DNA of 64,000 bases, taken from Pyrocephalus nanus (Eukaryota > Chordata > Aves > Passeriformes > Tyrannidae). The stretch covers positions 6,543,001-6,607,000 of the forward strand of contig CM076275.1 of assembly GCA_038380795.1 (NCBI GenBank), written 5' to 3'. Every line of letters starts with the position of its first letter. The stretch's first letter is position 1. Under the pieces are notes generated by a model. That model was given only the letters and a program-made list of their open reading frames with translations. It did no database searches and was not told where the DNA came from. Both the position numbers and the translations under genes were made by a program. Shown piece after piece: positions 1 to 13,680 of the stretch.

Positions 1-3000
1 TGAGGCTTTTTGCCTGCATGCTTTTTTTATATATCTATTTATTTTTTTTCCATAAAACACAGATGTTTGCCCTGTATTGTATTCATATGAACAGACCAGA
101 CAAATAAGCATTCAGCTGCTGCATGCATGTAAGTAAAATCATTTTGCATGTAAGGAAAGGAGAAAACAGGCCCATAACCAAGGAAACTGTCAGCTGAATT
201 ACCAGGAAAAAAAAAAAAAAAAAGGATGTGTGTGAACATGCATTCCCTGATAGATACCTGATCTCTGATGTTGGCCCTTTAGCGTGAGATTGATGGGGAA
301 CAGTTTACAGTTTTGACATCATGTTGGACTCATCAGAGATGCTGCCATCTTTGCAAGGAGAGAAAGCTGGTGTCTGGCTCAGCAGGCAGCACAGGAAAGC
401 AGCAGAGACTTGAGGAGGTCTGTTCTGTCTTTCTTACAGTATAGCCATTTGGGATTTCTCTGTGCAATACCTTCTACTGATCATACATTGCCTTTTCCCT
501 CAAATGCCTCTGTGCCACGTTTACTCTTCTTGATTGTCTTTGGGTCCAGCTCCAAATGGTACTCATTTGCCTTTAATTTCAAAGGTGTTTTGAGAGGTGC
601 AGGGATCCCTCAAACACTTGAGGAGTACTCATGAGGATGGATGATTACACAGGCTCTGTGCACACAGTGGGGTGAAGCAGAGCAAAAGTCTGTGCTGCAT
701 GTGGCGTGGGGATACAAGCAGCAGAGTTTAATTTTGAACTAATTTTAATATAATGAATTTGGATTTTCTATGCTCCTAATTCCGCCTAGGTGAACAACAG
801 AATCAAATTCCTTCAGACTGAGCCCACTGCAACCCCAAATATTTAAATAGAGTTGAAGTGTCACTTAGGGCTGAGACAGCCTATGTAAAGCTCCAGTGAC
901 CCTCAAGTGCCATGCAGGTGAAGTCTGGGTATCACTTACATGGGAACAGGAGAGAACAGAATCAAGGCCTTTGTGTTCAGTAATTTTGGCATACTAATGT
1001 ATTCAGCTCTCAATCACCTAAGCATCAAAGCAATTAAGTATGGGGTTTCAGCAGTGCATCTTAATTGTGCAGCCTCCTCTGCAGAGCACAGATGATCAAC
1101 CTCACATGGCAATGCAGAGCTTAGGACAGGGAAGTCCATCTCCCATTCAGCTCCTGAATCCTGGTTAGGAGTTCTCCTTCCTTGCAGAGACAGCAGTTGG
1201 TGTTCAGGGACCTGTACCCTCGACCTGTTTCCCCTTCAGTGTCTTTGATCCCATTATTGGTACTGTCTGACCTTGAAACACCCTTTATTTTTTATTGTTA
1301 AGTAGATTAGGAAGAAAGCTTCTTGGAGAGCTTAAAAGACTGTATGCTAAAGATGATTTCTGCAACCTGATATGGATTACCATAGTTACTCTGTCTGAGC
1401 ATGGCAGCTTTCCAACTCCTCTGCCAGGAATGATCTAAAAGCTTTTCTTTTATTGTGTCTTGAGGTGAGAGCCTGGCTTTAAAAAGCTTTCAGAATTCTA
1501 ATTCTTCCCTCCAGTTTGTTGGCAGGGGGAGTCCAGCTCCGCTCCATCTGATGTCCGATATCGCTGATAACCTACAAAAGACGCATTCAGGATCTCTGAT
1601 TGTGCATGTCCAATCACTTAGTTAATTGAGAACACAGGGCGATGCAGCTCGTGGCATCCCCATTATCTCTTCAATCTCTTATTCTTCCAGCCTCTTTCCA
1701 GGCATGCTGTTTAGGGTTTGTGGCACTCTCACTTCTTCATGGAACATGTGCATTTGCCGGGCCAGATCTCTAGTTAGCAAGAGCAGCAGAATGTAAAGGG
1801 CAGTCTCTTGAGTCTTGTTATCTTCTTATGCACAGTAATAGCACAGTCTGCATGCCATTCATGATTTTTATTTAATAGAGTTTCCTGGTGTGTATTTTAG
1901 GATTCATTTAAAAATACATCAGTGATGAGCAGGGTAGGAAGAAGAAACTGAGCCAAAAATTCTCTCTAAAACCAGACCAATAACTGTCTCCTCCTGCCTG
2001 CAGCTGACATTTAGGAGTATTCTTAAATCATTTTAAGCGATTTTTAAAAATCACTTCCAAAAAAAGGAGTCTGAGGGAGAGACTATGGGTGGATTGCCTG
2101 ATGCCAGAGTGAGTGGGGTGAAGAAATTGAGTTCTAAGTTAATGTTGAATTAATGTTGATAAGTGATTAGAGTGAAACTGGAAATGGCATACTGTGTGTG
2201 GAATATCTCAGCATTGCTTATGGCACCCTTTTAATGATAAAGAAAACAGGTTACTTTATATAACAAATTTTTCCTTGGGATTTTAATCTGGGCTCTTGTC
2301 AGTATGGAGTGGACTCTGGCATGGACCACCACGCTGGCCAGACCTGGGCAGGGAACACTTTTTCTATTTATGTCTCTATTTGGCAGATCCAAGATCTGCC
2401 AGGGAGCTTGTCAAGGTTGGGACAGACCTGTTTCTTCTGGTCTTAAATTAATTCTTTACCCATGAGACTATTTTTTATCCTGCTGTACTGTCTGGAAATG
2501 ATAAATTATTGCTGTAGATAACAAATACTTTCTTCTTCTTCCTCCCCACTGGTTAGCCCTTGTTCATAGTGCTGTCCTTCCTGGCTTCAATAGTTGGGTT
2601 AAAGCCTGTGTGAAAACCCAGGTCATAGTGAAATGTCAGCACACAAAACCAGTCCAAAATGTCTCGATTGCTGATACAGACATGCTGCACATTCATCCAT
2701 CTCCCTCCTGAAATCAATAAGTGTTCTCAGCTCCCTGTACGAGGGGTCCCAGCAGAGCCTTCACTGTAAGTTTTCTTCTCTGCTCCATGGTTTTGGCTGA
2801 ACATCCTGAGGTGCTGCTGCAGAGCAGGCTCATGGCATGGAATGCCAGGGCTGCTTCAGCCCCTCAGGACTGCCAAGCCCAGCACAGAAGATATTTTAAA
2901 TGCCATGAATATTTAAAACAAACAAAAAAACAAGCCCTAAAGCATCCCGCTTTTCCAAATTGTGAGAGCTCTGACCGAATAGAGATACAGGTAGTTTACT

Positions 3001-4139
3001 TAATTAAAATTAGGCCTTCTTTTCCATTTTCCTTCTCTTCCTTTTCCAGCAGCACCCCACTTAATGCCTGTGGCAAGATTCATCACCTGGAGGCTGTTTT
3101 TTTATGAGATTTGACAAAGATCATTCAGAAGTCAATATTTTGCCAAAAGCTAAGTGATAAGTCTAGTGACTTGCATCTAATTACTCCTTTTCTTTTATGT
3201 CTTCTTCTTTTTCCCCTCCTCTTTTCATTGGGGCTTTGAGTTACTGACAGCAGAGCAAATGAGCTATGCTCGGGAGGTATGAATGCCTCAAGTTTGTACT
3301 GTGCTTTGCTCTCTGCCTCAGCTTCATTTCACATGATTTCTGAATAACAGCAGGAGCGCTGAGAAGCCGTCATATCTTTATGTACAAAACATACAGCTCT
3401 CCACTGAATTCTTTGAGTTTTCCTTGTAACTTGATGAGATAGGCAACAGTGGTTCCAGCAGGACAAAATGAACTTGTTTAAAGGAGCAGAGTAGGGAATG
3501 GGCAAAGGAAACGAGCTTCCCACATACCTTTGGGCCCCTTCAAATAATATGGGCTGAACAAAAAGAGGTGGATTTTGCTACAAAGATATCTTCATCTTTG
3601 TGAATGGTCTTTACGTAGAAACCAGCATAAAAATCCTCTCAGCAGCTGGATCCCTTCCTAAATATTATCACCCTTCAGCCCATAGAGTTATGGCTCTAGC
3701 TTTGTACTAATGCAGTTAAAGAGCAGATTTATCTGGGGTCCTAAATCAGCAGCTCATGTGCAGCAATGGCTGTGTGCTGCCAGGCACGTGCACAAATGAC
3801 CCAAGTCACATTTGTTCCATTTTGGTAAAGTTTTTTCTGAGCTTTTGCAAACAAATTTATACTGAAGATTTTTGGTTTTGTTTGTCTGATTACCTGATGA
3901 GTGCTAATGAGGCTTTGTAAGCAGGGCAGATGTGGAGGAGTACTGAGAGGAACCAGATACTGTGCACCTACTTTAGGCATCTGGTCCCATTGGTTACCTG
4001 TGAAACCTTTCTAAACAGAGCAAATTCAGTTCAGTCTCCCTGGGAGTGAATGATCTAATGCTCACAGGGTAGTATGGAACATGTCTATATTGATTTCAGA
4101 GAGAAGGTTGTTATGAGTAAGTATTTGCTAAGACTCAAG
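1..4139. other. Non-coding flank, no gene seen
   Basis: I see no supported gene here. Open frames are short (under about 130 codons), have no domain I recognise, and are not bounded by convincing splice sites. The sequence is moderately AT-rich and CpG-poor. It has a short A-run near 208-224 and ordinary unique-looking DNA. If the island at 14.1 kb is the promoter, this is upstream flank or part of a neighbouring gene's intron. Confidence 0.5.
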
Positions 4140-5060
4140 CAGGATAGTTAGTACACAATCATTTTGTGTTAAATAATTCAAAAGCTGTTGCAAAAGTAAA
4201 TTAGTAAGTAGTCTAAACAACACGGGTTTATGGCAAACTTTATCAAAGAAACCTAATTTTTACTCTCTGATTATATTACAAGTCTGGTTGACAAAAATGA
4301 TTGTAAAAATTTAGTGCATTTAGACTTTTGTAAGGTGTTTGACTTGGCACTGAATGGCGTGCTGATTAAACATTAGCACCATTCAGTAACATTAGAATAT
4401 GCATTAAATGGGTAACAAAGTGCCTGACAGGGCTCAAGAAGTAGCTGTCAATGGGGAATCAGGGCTAAATAGACCTGTGGTTTCTGGGGCACATAAGGGT
4501 TAAGTACCAAAGCTCTCTGCTGTTTGTATCAATGGTCTGTAGCAAAACACAAGATGAAAAATATTTGCAAAGCACGAAGATAAGAGAATGGTACGCGGTG
4601 AAGGGGAAAGGAAAGTGGCACTGGGGAAGGTGAACCTTTTGGTAAAGAGGACGAGGAATTCATCACGCTCTGTGTCGGTCTGTGCAAGGGCACGGCCCTG
4701 CAGCCTGGAGCACGGGGAGCGCTCACGGGATGAAGGGAGCAGTGATCCAAGAAGCCTCTATGCATTGATCTTACCGTGATGACCTGACAAAGGGAATTTA
4801 TGTGGCCTATAAGTATATAAACAAGGGACTACTGAATAACAGGAAAATAGGTCATTTTACTTTTATTGCAGCATGTCTAAAACCGGGCCCCAAATAGCAA
4901 AATATTATGTTGAAACTTTGTAAGGGTATGAAAAAGTTGGCAAGTGGGTAGGAAAGAAAGGTGAAAGTTATTTGAGGGTATGAGGAAATGTTTTACAATA
5001 GGAGGCCTGAAAGGCTCCTGTGTTTCACAGGCCAAAAAAATAGTCTGAGGTGATGTTTTT
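4140..5060 (+). mobile_element. Ancient CR1/L3-like LINE remnant (reverse transcriptase)
   Basis: This is a decayed non-LTR retrotransposon fragment in + orientation. The segment 4,320-4,367 translates in one frame to LDFCKVFDLALNGVLI, which resembles the conserved LDF-K-AFD-V-H--L core of CR1-clade reverse transcriptases. Flanking DNA (about 4,200-4,560) follows the order I remember for ancient amniote CR1 elements: a Gly-Phe-Met-like stretch upstream, then the 'wlnrlt'-type region, then an 'ND-L-e'-like segment near 4,530. The part after about 4,780 matches the later, 3' portion more weakly. Frames are broken by many stops and indels, so it is inactive. Boundaries are approximate. The assignment rests on recalled family consensus, not on a search. 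Confidence 0.7.
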
Positions 5061-8000
5061 TGTGAATGAGTCTGTTTCTGGAAAGAAAATAACTGTCCTA
5101 AAAGGAGAGAAAAATGAAGGAAGAGCCCATACCTGAAAGGATATTATTAAATGCGGTGTGGGTTTCAGGTTTTTTGTGGATTGTTTTATTTTAACTGAGA
5201 AGTCATTTTAGTCATTAGAGCAAATTATCAAGAAAAAAAAAGAGGATTCTTGCTTTTTAATGGCTCCAGAGTAAGACTTGGTGCTTTTCTCTACTATTGA
5301 CTTCCACAGGACTTGCAGCTCTGTTCGATTAGCAATGGCTGGGTAAAATACAGTGACCTGTTACAAGGTCAAAAGAAGATCTAACGAGCCTTCCTGGTCT
5401 TCAGCTCATTGACGCTGTAACTGCACATGAACACACAGATATGAAAAACGGTCTCTCACGATTTCAAAAGGAAAAACTCAAACTCTACCAGTGTTATTAA
5501 CTTCCTCGTGTGTGACAGTTGTTGCTCATACATTTTTAATGTTTTAATCTGGAAAGCTCATTGACATTTTGTTTTGAAACACACGGTGCCGCTCCGCAGC
5601 GGAGCACATTTGTTCCTGCAGCTGCACCATCTGGGCAGGAGAGTGGCGGGGCTGCCCGGGACTGCTCTGCCCAGGTGGCCGCAGAGGGCTTGGGCAGGAT
5701 TCCTCAGGTGCTGGAATTGCTCCGCTGCCATCAACGTGGTTGGTGCTGAACTAACATTGAGGCTGTTTTGGGAGGCTCCAGCACAGCCAGAGCTCAGCTC
5801 TCTGCTCAGAAGTATCAGCAGCGACAGGCAGTGGTGTGATAGAAGGAAGAGATTTATGGCACAAACCTGATTCCAGCATCAAGCTTTAAAGATTTAGAGG
5901 CAAAAGGAGCAACTGCAGTTATGAAATATGTCAAGGAGTGTTTGCTGTCAGGAAGCAGTGAATGAACTCACCACAGCTTGGCCCAGCTGTGTCTGTATCT
6001 ACCCATGTTGCAGGGCTCTGTCTTCAATACTAAACTGCCCTTGTGCTGAGCCTCTGCACAGGAGTGAGTGTCTCCCTGCTCTTCAGCTGCTACCCACCCT
6101 GAGCATAACTCTCCTTGTCAAAAAAAATCCCCATTTGGATACAAATTATGCAGTGCTCTCATTCCCAAAGCCCTGCCAGGCAGGAATCGCCACCTTCTCT
6201 CACTGCCTCCATCCAGACTGAGCAAAGTTTTGGTTTAGATTGTCCCAGCTCCAGCCTCAGCACAGAGGATTCATTATAGATTTCCCTTCATGTCATTTCT
6301 GTAATGACTTAGCTGTTTCTAGCAACTAACCCTCAAATGCATCTGCATCTCATGTAGCTGTCAGTGACCTCAGGGACCTTGGTTACTGCAATCACAGGCA
6401 GCAGTCCCAACATGCTCCAAGGCCAGTGCCTCTAAGCAGGGAGGAAGGAGTGGTGCAGGGGAGCCTTTAAATTCCAAAGCAAAACTATAATGAGCTGTAA
6501 TCGTACCCAGAGTAACTTCCCTGCTATAATTCTCAGCAGGAAAACAATTACACTGCAGCAGTATAACCAGACAGACATGCTGTAAATACAAAACATCCTT
6601 TGGAAATACATGCTCCATATTCTAAATACATTTAGAATTAAGGCAACCAATTCTTTTCTAATTGGGATTCAAGGCATACATGCCGAGGGGCTTTGGGGTT
6701 GTTTTTTTTTGTTGTTTTTTTTTTCTCCCTTATGCTTCTACTTTTTTGTTTAGCAGACATTTAAAGGCTCTCTGTTAGTTGATATGTGGACAGCACACTC
6801 AGACTGTCATCGGAGAAATGGCAGGGGAGAACTGACCCCCACGCTCGGTCCATAACACACAACTTCTTCTGTCCTTCTGAGATGGAGGCGGGTGTGAAGA
6901 GGGGGTTTGGTTGGGTTTTGGCAGCAGTGAGGACAGCAGGGCTGCTGAAGCACAAAGCCAGATCTCCTTCCTGCTGGCACTTCCGAGATGCAGCAGCTCT
7001 GCTGAGCTGGAAGGCTCCAGCTGGTTCAATACCCTGGGCGAGCGCTGGTCACTAGGGGAGGATAGAGGATCGCAGAGCCCGTGGGTCACAGGCACATTGC
7101 TCGTGAAAACTGGAAACGCTGCAAGATCTGTCTGCCTGAGATCCTGCTGCTTCTGCTACAGCAGAACTGGGAGAAGCAGCTGGATATAGAAAAGAAAGGC
7201 TTGCTTTCTTTATGCCTTTATTTGGTGGGGAACACCCCAGGTTGATATCTGGGGCACGTTGTCTTACCCCAAATATTCAGGATTTGATGGATGGTCATTT
7301 TAAGTTGTAAGATGTTGATCTGCCAGAGGTTATTTTAAATTACTGGGCTTGAAATATGTTTCTGAACTCTGTGCAGAGAGCCTAAGACATAGGTAAATGC
7401 AATTTTTTTAGGATCTTCATTCATCTTTTGAGGGGGTTTAGGCAGCATACATCCCTACACTGCTCAAAGAAGTAAAATTTGGCCATTTGCTGCTGCCTTG
7501 TACAGTTCTTCTTGGAGAAGTGTAACTAGATAGACTGGGAGAGTTTCTTAATTTCTACCATCCCTCATCCAGTTCAACAGGAGAAGGAAATGGCTCTAAA
7601 GAAATATATTTGAAAAACCACACAGTTCTCTGGGAACAGAGACATCTTCTTCATATATATTTTAAAATCACTCTCCTGCGGAACATTCAAAATGAGGGGT
7701 TTATAAACCTACAGGAAGTTTTTCATTACCCATTGAATACTTCAGATATTTTCCTATTAGAGGAAGATGAAAGTTTATGTGTTTATATCAGTCAAGGTCT
7801 GGCTTCACGTGTTGCAATGCCCAATGACTGATTCTGGAAGTGACTGTTCAAGTTATTGTGAGATGTTCTAGCACCTCCTGTAAGTGCCCATCCTATTTCC
7901 ATTGGTGTTAGTGGACATTTTACCACTGTCTGTAATAAGAGGGACTGTGTTTTAGAATTTAGGGACAGTAGGTTGAGTTAAGCTTAAGAATAGTGAGTGC

Positions 8001-10368
8001 CAATATCCACCACAAATGGAAGGGTTGCCCGAGGCAGAAGGTCAGGACAATGCCTTTCTGCAAAGACAGAAATAACCAAAATTTCATATTTTGAGAAAAA
8101 ATAATAATAAAGGAGAGAGAGAGGGGGGAAAAGAATAAAAGAGAGATCTTCTAGAGATCACAAAGCCAAACCTACCAGCACTTTATTGCAGCTCTCAAAA
8201 GTTTAGAAGAGAAGCCCATAACGATAAAATGCATGGCTTGAGGGCCAGAGCTAAATCAGGCTCCCAGCACAGAGCAAGAGCTGCTCTATAGATATGTTTG
8301 TCACTGCAAGTAATGGCTGTGAAGCAAACAAAACGGAACAGCTGATGTTTAACAGCCACTCTACAGCCACAAAGCTACTGCTGCCTCGTATCTGGAAGCT
8401 TGTTTGGGGAGCACATTGTAGGTTTCTCTATGCTGGGAGGTTGTAAACCTGTTTTCCCTACAAATGCCCCTTTTCCATGCTTGTTCTTTCTTATTGGGAG
8501 TGAGTAGGGAAGACAGGTTCAGGATGGAGCTTTTGATTTGCATTCAAGTTTTTTGTGAAAACACTAGTCTGCATGTACCAGAGAAGGAGCTTCTAAGAGC
8601 ACAAACACTGTGTATATGCAGAAGTGCAAATATATATACACACACAGGCACGTACCCCAAAAATATAAACAAGCATCATTCTGCTATTCATTTGTAGAGC
8701 TTCTGGTCTGAAGAGAACATGAATTTTCCTATGTATCTGTCTTCTTTACAGTGTTTTCATTACAATGATTTGATTTGCTTAGAGCAACAAACACCACATG
8801 GGGTAGGGAGGGAAATAAGCAATTGTCTTTACATTTTGCCTATATATATACCATTAGCTTCACACAAAACATGACTCACCAGCAGCAGGTGTCCTGCTGT
8901 TATGTTAGGCAGATTAGTAATGATAGGGAGGGGGCTGCTCTCCCTATATGGCATCCCCGAGGGAAGTTAAAAATAGCTCAGACTTACAGCAAAGTAAAAG
9001 TATTTGTGGGCTTTGAAAGAAGTCTGCTTCTGAAGGTAAGAATCAGAACTGATCTGTTTAATCTGCCATTCCTTCCTTTTTTCTTTTCCTTTTTTTTTTT
9101 TTTTCCTTTTTTTTTCCCCTGTGTGAAACTTGCCTTGGCAGCTGATTGGCAAATGTTATCTGGCACAAGGCTGGGAATTTGGAATTACAAACAGACGTCT
9201 TCCGTGTTTGTGGAAACAGGGTGGGGATTGACCAATTAAAGGAAATCAGTGTAACAGCACTAGCAGAAACAACAGAGCAATGTGCCTCAGTTAGAAATAG
9301 TTGCCTTTTTCTTTCCCCTCCCTTTTTTTCCTCTCTCTCTGAATGGCATATGAGCAATCCCAGCATGTGACTCTGCTCCGAGAGGCAGGCAAGATATTGC
9401 TGGTAGTTACTCCCACTATGAAACAAGTCCAGTAAGCAAAGTTGTCTGCAAAGTTATTGTAGCAGCAGAATACGAGAAGAGAGGAACTGTTTGTACTTCT
9501 GAGGTATGTGCAAATCAGGGTGCTGTGTGTGCTCCATGGAATTGTAGCTTTTCATCCTTGCTGCTAAATACCTGTATATCTATATACTCAGACATGCCAA
9601 TGGGCAGACCACTGCCTAAAAAAAAAAAAAATACTGTTTTTCAGGGGAAAAGTGTGGGGGATAATTGTATGTGTATTATATTTGTGTGTGCACATGTTTG
9701 TGCATCCACATCTGCACCTATGCAGGGAGGTGCTGGACTGCAGAAAAGCCCCACAAGCTTTGCATTGAACCCTCACCTCCATGGCTTTGTGCAGCACAGG
9801 AATGGAGTTGTAAGGGCTGAGTCTCACTGCTGAAAAATGAGATACAAGGGCTGCTCGTTACACCACAATAACCTCACTGGCCATGATGGATTTCCCCTGA
9901 CTTTTTCGAGTGGCATCACCGATATTGATAACAAGCAACTTTGGTGTTGTGGAAACCAGATAAAAATCTGACAGCCCCTCACAGGGAGTTCCTGAGTGTG
10001 TCACACACCTGTGTGAGCACATGTGGGCATCTTCACCAAGACCTGCCATACCCTGACTCCAAACCCCAGGGGATAAGTGTGTGCCTCCTTCTCTGCCCTC
10101 ATTTAGTCCTGGTTTTGGCAAATTAGTTCAAGAGGGGTGAGTGTGCCCAGGGGCCTGGCTGTGGCGTGGGGAGGAGGCGTCACGATTTTGATCACTATGG
10201 GTGTCTCACTGCCTGAGCTCCTGCAGTAGGTGTTGGAGCCCATCAGCAGCATGCTGGGGATACCTGGGCTGTTCCTTGAGTTAGTATCGATTCCTGGCTG
10301 GGCCAGTAACTCCCTTGGCTGGTAGAGGGGAGATGGCAGAAGTAATCTAATTTTAGCTCCCTGATGTT
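5061..10368. other. Non-coding stretch with simple-sequence runs
   Basis: No gene is supported. A locally GC-richer patch at 5,570-5,730 has two overlapping short open frames but no CpG density or splice context to suggest an exon. Simple sequence includes a T-run near 6,702-6,724, a purine-rich AATAA/GA patch at 8,100-8,150, and a pyrimidine tract at 9,080-9,118 that explains the lysine-rich open frames on the opposite strand. An A-run lies near 9,618-9,630. The rest appears unique and non-coding. Confidence 0.45.
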
Positions 10369-10440
10369 GGGCCAGCTTCTACTAAAATCAGCATCAACGG
10401 CAAAACCAACATTAATTTGAGTGGGAAAAGGATTGAACCC
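10369..10440. repeat. Ancient amniote palindromic interspersed repeat, degenerate copy
   Basis: The segment opens with GGGCCAG, has a central part resembling 'atcaatGGCAAAAC...ATT', and closes with GGATTGAACCC. This resembles an old repeat, abundant in sauropsid genomes, that typically runs from GGGCCAGAT through CATTGACTTCAATGGGAG to AGGATTGGGCCC. The two ends are roughly inverted copies of each other. I do not know its formal library name. The call rests on recalled consensus and the copy is clearly mutated. Confidence 0.5.
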
Positions 10441-11925
10441 AAATTAATATATGCTGGCCTTTGTAATTATCTTTATTGGCTGATAGGGAAGGAAGACCTT
10501 ATTCACTCAGTGCATTTCTATGGCTGCCTGGCTGTGCTCCAGTGATGCACCAGCCTGTGAGCAGACGGGTTGGGAGAGTGGGACAGGAGTGCTGTATCCC
10601 TTCATGAGGGGCTGTAATTCACTGTCATCCCCAAATGATTAAATCCTGCTCATTTCAAACCAGCAGATAATGGAGCAACACCCACAAATATGGTGGGTAG
10701 GATTTAGCTCCAGGTGCTTGTTGAAAAACTTTTCCTATTGAGTCCAAAGTTCAAAATCCTGATCCCTGTGAATAGGCACAGAGGAAAGCCTGTAGGGTTT
10801 AGTCAGTATTAAGCATTGTGTTTTTATACTGGTGAGAAGAGTGAAAATTGAAGAAAACAGCTGAGAAACACAAGAGGACAGGTCAGTGTCTAGGGATGGA
10901 CATAGACTAAAGAGAAATCCTATTTGGCAGCACAGAGAATCTGCTGGGGTTGGCAGTCTGAAACCTGCTCCACAACAGCTATTTCCTTCTCCAGTAAACC
11001 AATACATTGATTAGGATAAGCAGAAAGGATCAGTCTTCATGGAGATCTTCAGGGTGCTTTACCACACTAGTTAGTTCAAATGGTCACAGTTGATATTCAT
11101 GTTTTTCTCTCCTGAGCTAAGTGGATATGACAGCACATAATGTCATTTAGGGCTTTTTTCTCTTTCTGAAAATGAATTGCTACATGAGATTTCACATGCT
11201 CACACACACTTATGGGGAGTCCCAAAATCTCATTTCCATTGTGCCAGCTCCTGTTTAGCACAGACTTGATTTTGCAACTTTTAAATAAATTCTCTTGAAA
11301 AAATAATATTATGGCATATTGAAACAAAGCAGACATTTCAATAGGAGCATGCTGAGAGCATTTTTCCTGAACGCACACACCAGTGTTATCTTGGTGATAG
11401 CCCAATGACCAGTTAAAACAAGGTAGGCCCAAGATGCCATAGAAAAGTACTGTTGGTTCTGATCCTTTCATGGGCTCTCCAGTGCCCTTGGGTCTCCCCA
11501 TTTGCTATGAGAGGGTGCACAAACGATTTGCTATTGAGAGGTCATTCTAGCTTGTTTATTCCTCTCAATAATAATAATTCATTCCAAGGACATCCAGATG
11601 CAAACGATGCCAGGCAAGCTCATAGAAAGGAGGCCACCACGGTGGGTGCTGTCAGTAATCTTCCTGCAAAGACCATAGCAGTTCTTTGGGCTGGTCTTCT
11701 TTTGCTGGCCATCTGCTTTGCATTCCCTGGTGGTACTTCAGTTTGGATCTGCGGTTTGTTTGTCATTTCAGTCTCCCACTTTATTATTTCCAGAGCCAAG
11801 TGAACCGCTGCCAAAGCCAATGCAATGAGATTGCACTGAGAGCTCTGCAACATGGTATACTTTTCTTTTTATCTTGAAGCCTCAGCTCCTGGAATTAGTT
11901 GATTATGTTAGAATCCCAGCATTCA

Positions 11926-11957
<32 letters not shown>

Positions 11958-13680
11958 AAGTGGATCTCTGCTTCTCAAGAGCTAAGGAAAAAAGCTTAAA
12001 AAAAAGGATCTCTGAAGACTTAGTAATCACAGGCCAAATAAAAAGAGGCTTTTTCCTCCCCCCCTTGACATCAGACTATTTTACAGACAATCATCCTATT
12101 TCTGAATCTCTCACTCGCAGTTTTTTGAGTTCTGGGTGCTGGCAAACCTGAGAAGCAGCTGTTCCTTTCTAAAAGCAGAGAAAACAAGTAGAGTAATCTC
12201 TAACAGGAACAGTTATTTTGGCTTCGCTTGGGCTGCCTTTTCCTCTGCCCCTTCAGCCCACTCCTGCCAGTGGTCAGCAGGGCACTGGGAACCCATTGCA
12301 GCAGCTCAAAGGACCACTCACCCCTCAGAAAGTCCCAGTGAGGAATGGGAGGACAAGACTTTGTGTTAACCAGGACTGTGATTCCCTTGAGGTCAGGAGC
12401 AGCAGCAGCTGCTGCTGTCACTGACCCCATAACTTTAAATAATCTTAGCTATGGCTCTACGTGGCACATCTGAAATGTGATTAGGGCTTGCCCAGTTCTG
12501 GGGTACAGACTGTCACTCTTTCCCCAGCTTGGGGATATATTTGGGATGCAACTACTAGAGCTGGGAAGGGTCTATCATTTATATTTCTGTTTGCCTAGTG
12601 CACTGTTTTCCTGCTTTTATTTTTCAATGAGAAAAGAGAAGACACTTAAGACTGATTTTTACAAATCTGTTTGTTGGTCTGGATTTTTCATCACTCTGGG
12701 CTGGGCCCTCAGGGAAACATATTTGCTTTTATTGCTTTTTTCCGGTAACTAAATGGAATTAGCATTCCCTGCCATTGCTGGCCAATTGGATCCAGTGCAC
12801 AGTGCAAATCGGTGCAAACAAAGGACAACAACACTTATTGAAGCAATGAAAAAAGGGAAGTACTAAAAATTAAAAGAATAACAGAAAAGAAAATGAAAAG
12901 CCATACGTCAAACTTGTCGCTGGACTAACTTGGTAAAAGTTACAGTGCTTGATACTTCCCAGTTTTGCTGATGTGCTTTTATTTTCTTTTGGCCTGAAAA
13001 TTTTCTTCAATACTTTTTTTTTTTTTTTTTATTTGTAGATGAGATGAACACAGGAATTTTGCATATAACCTACAAAAGACAGAGGAAGGGCATGTGTAGA
13101 GGCACCAGTGTAGGGTTATATGGTGCACCCCCTGGACGTTAGTTGGGAACTGATTTTTACAAACCTCTGATGAACCAAACCTGATGCTTCATTGGAACTT
13201 AAAGGGGAAAGTGAGGATCCTGGGCTCATAGAAGGGAGGGTAGAAGAGCAAGTGGGCACATGATAGACAAATTCTCCACGAACACAAGTATAACCTGACC
13301 TGGTAATCAGCATTTAGTAGCTACTGAGCTTACTGCAAACAAAATTTTCTACTTTGATTCTTAGCTCCAGAATAAAACGTGGAAAGAAAGTATTCATTGC
13401 CATCTGCTAAAATCAAAGCATTTGCATATAGTTGCAAAACAACCAACTTTTTAAAGTAGAAAAACCCATTTTCACTGATCTCCTCTCCAACACACAGAAC
13501 TCAAAGGGAAAATCACCTGTACTGCTGCTAGAGCCTTTGTCCCACACTGGGCAGCCAAGTGCCTGCTGGGCACAGTCTCCTTTGCTAAAAGGCTTTGGCA
13601 GGGAGAGGGATGGGGAAAAGCAGAAGAAGGGAAAAAAAAAATTAAAAAAAGGAAAAATGGAGAAAGAAGTGTCCAGAGAT
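10441..13680. other. Non-coding stretch upstream of the promoter
   Basis: No gene is supported. A 26-base A-run sits at 11,929-11,954, with no recognisable retroelement body attached. A long T-run occurs near 13,013-13,030. An A-rich patch at 13,630-13,665 borders the CR1 fragment that follows. Short open frames at 11,453-11,803 and 12,200-12,430 lack recognisable domains or splice boundaries. Confidence 0.45.

Noticed and set aside
7888..7925. Weak resemblance to the CATTGACTTCAATGGG ancient repeat core
   Set aside because: The match covers only about 30 bases with many differences. It is not distinguishable from chance by eye.
8775..9426. Overlapping 154-codon plus and 122-codon minus open frames
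   Set aside because: Both include the pyrimidine tract at 9,080-9,118, giving Phe-rich or Lys-rich artefacts.
11929..11954. 26-base A-run considered as the tail of a processed pseudogene or SINE
   Set aside because: The sequence to its left shows no gene-like or SINE-like body, and no target-site duplication was evident.
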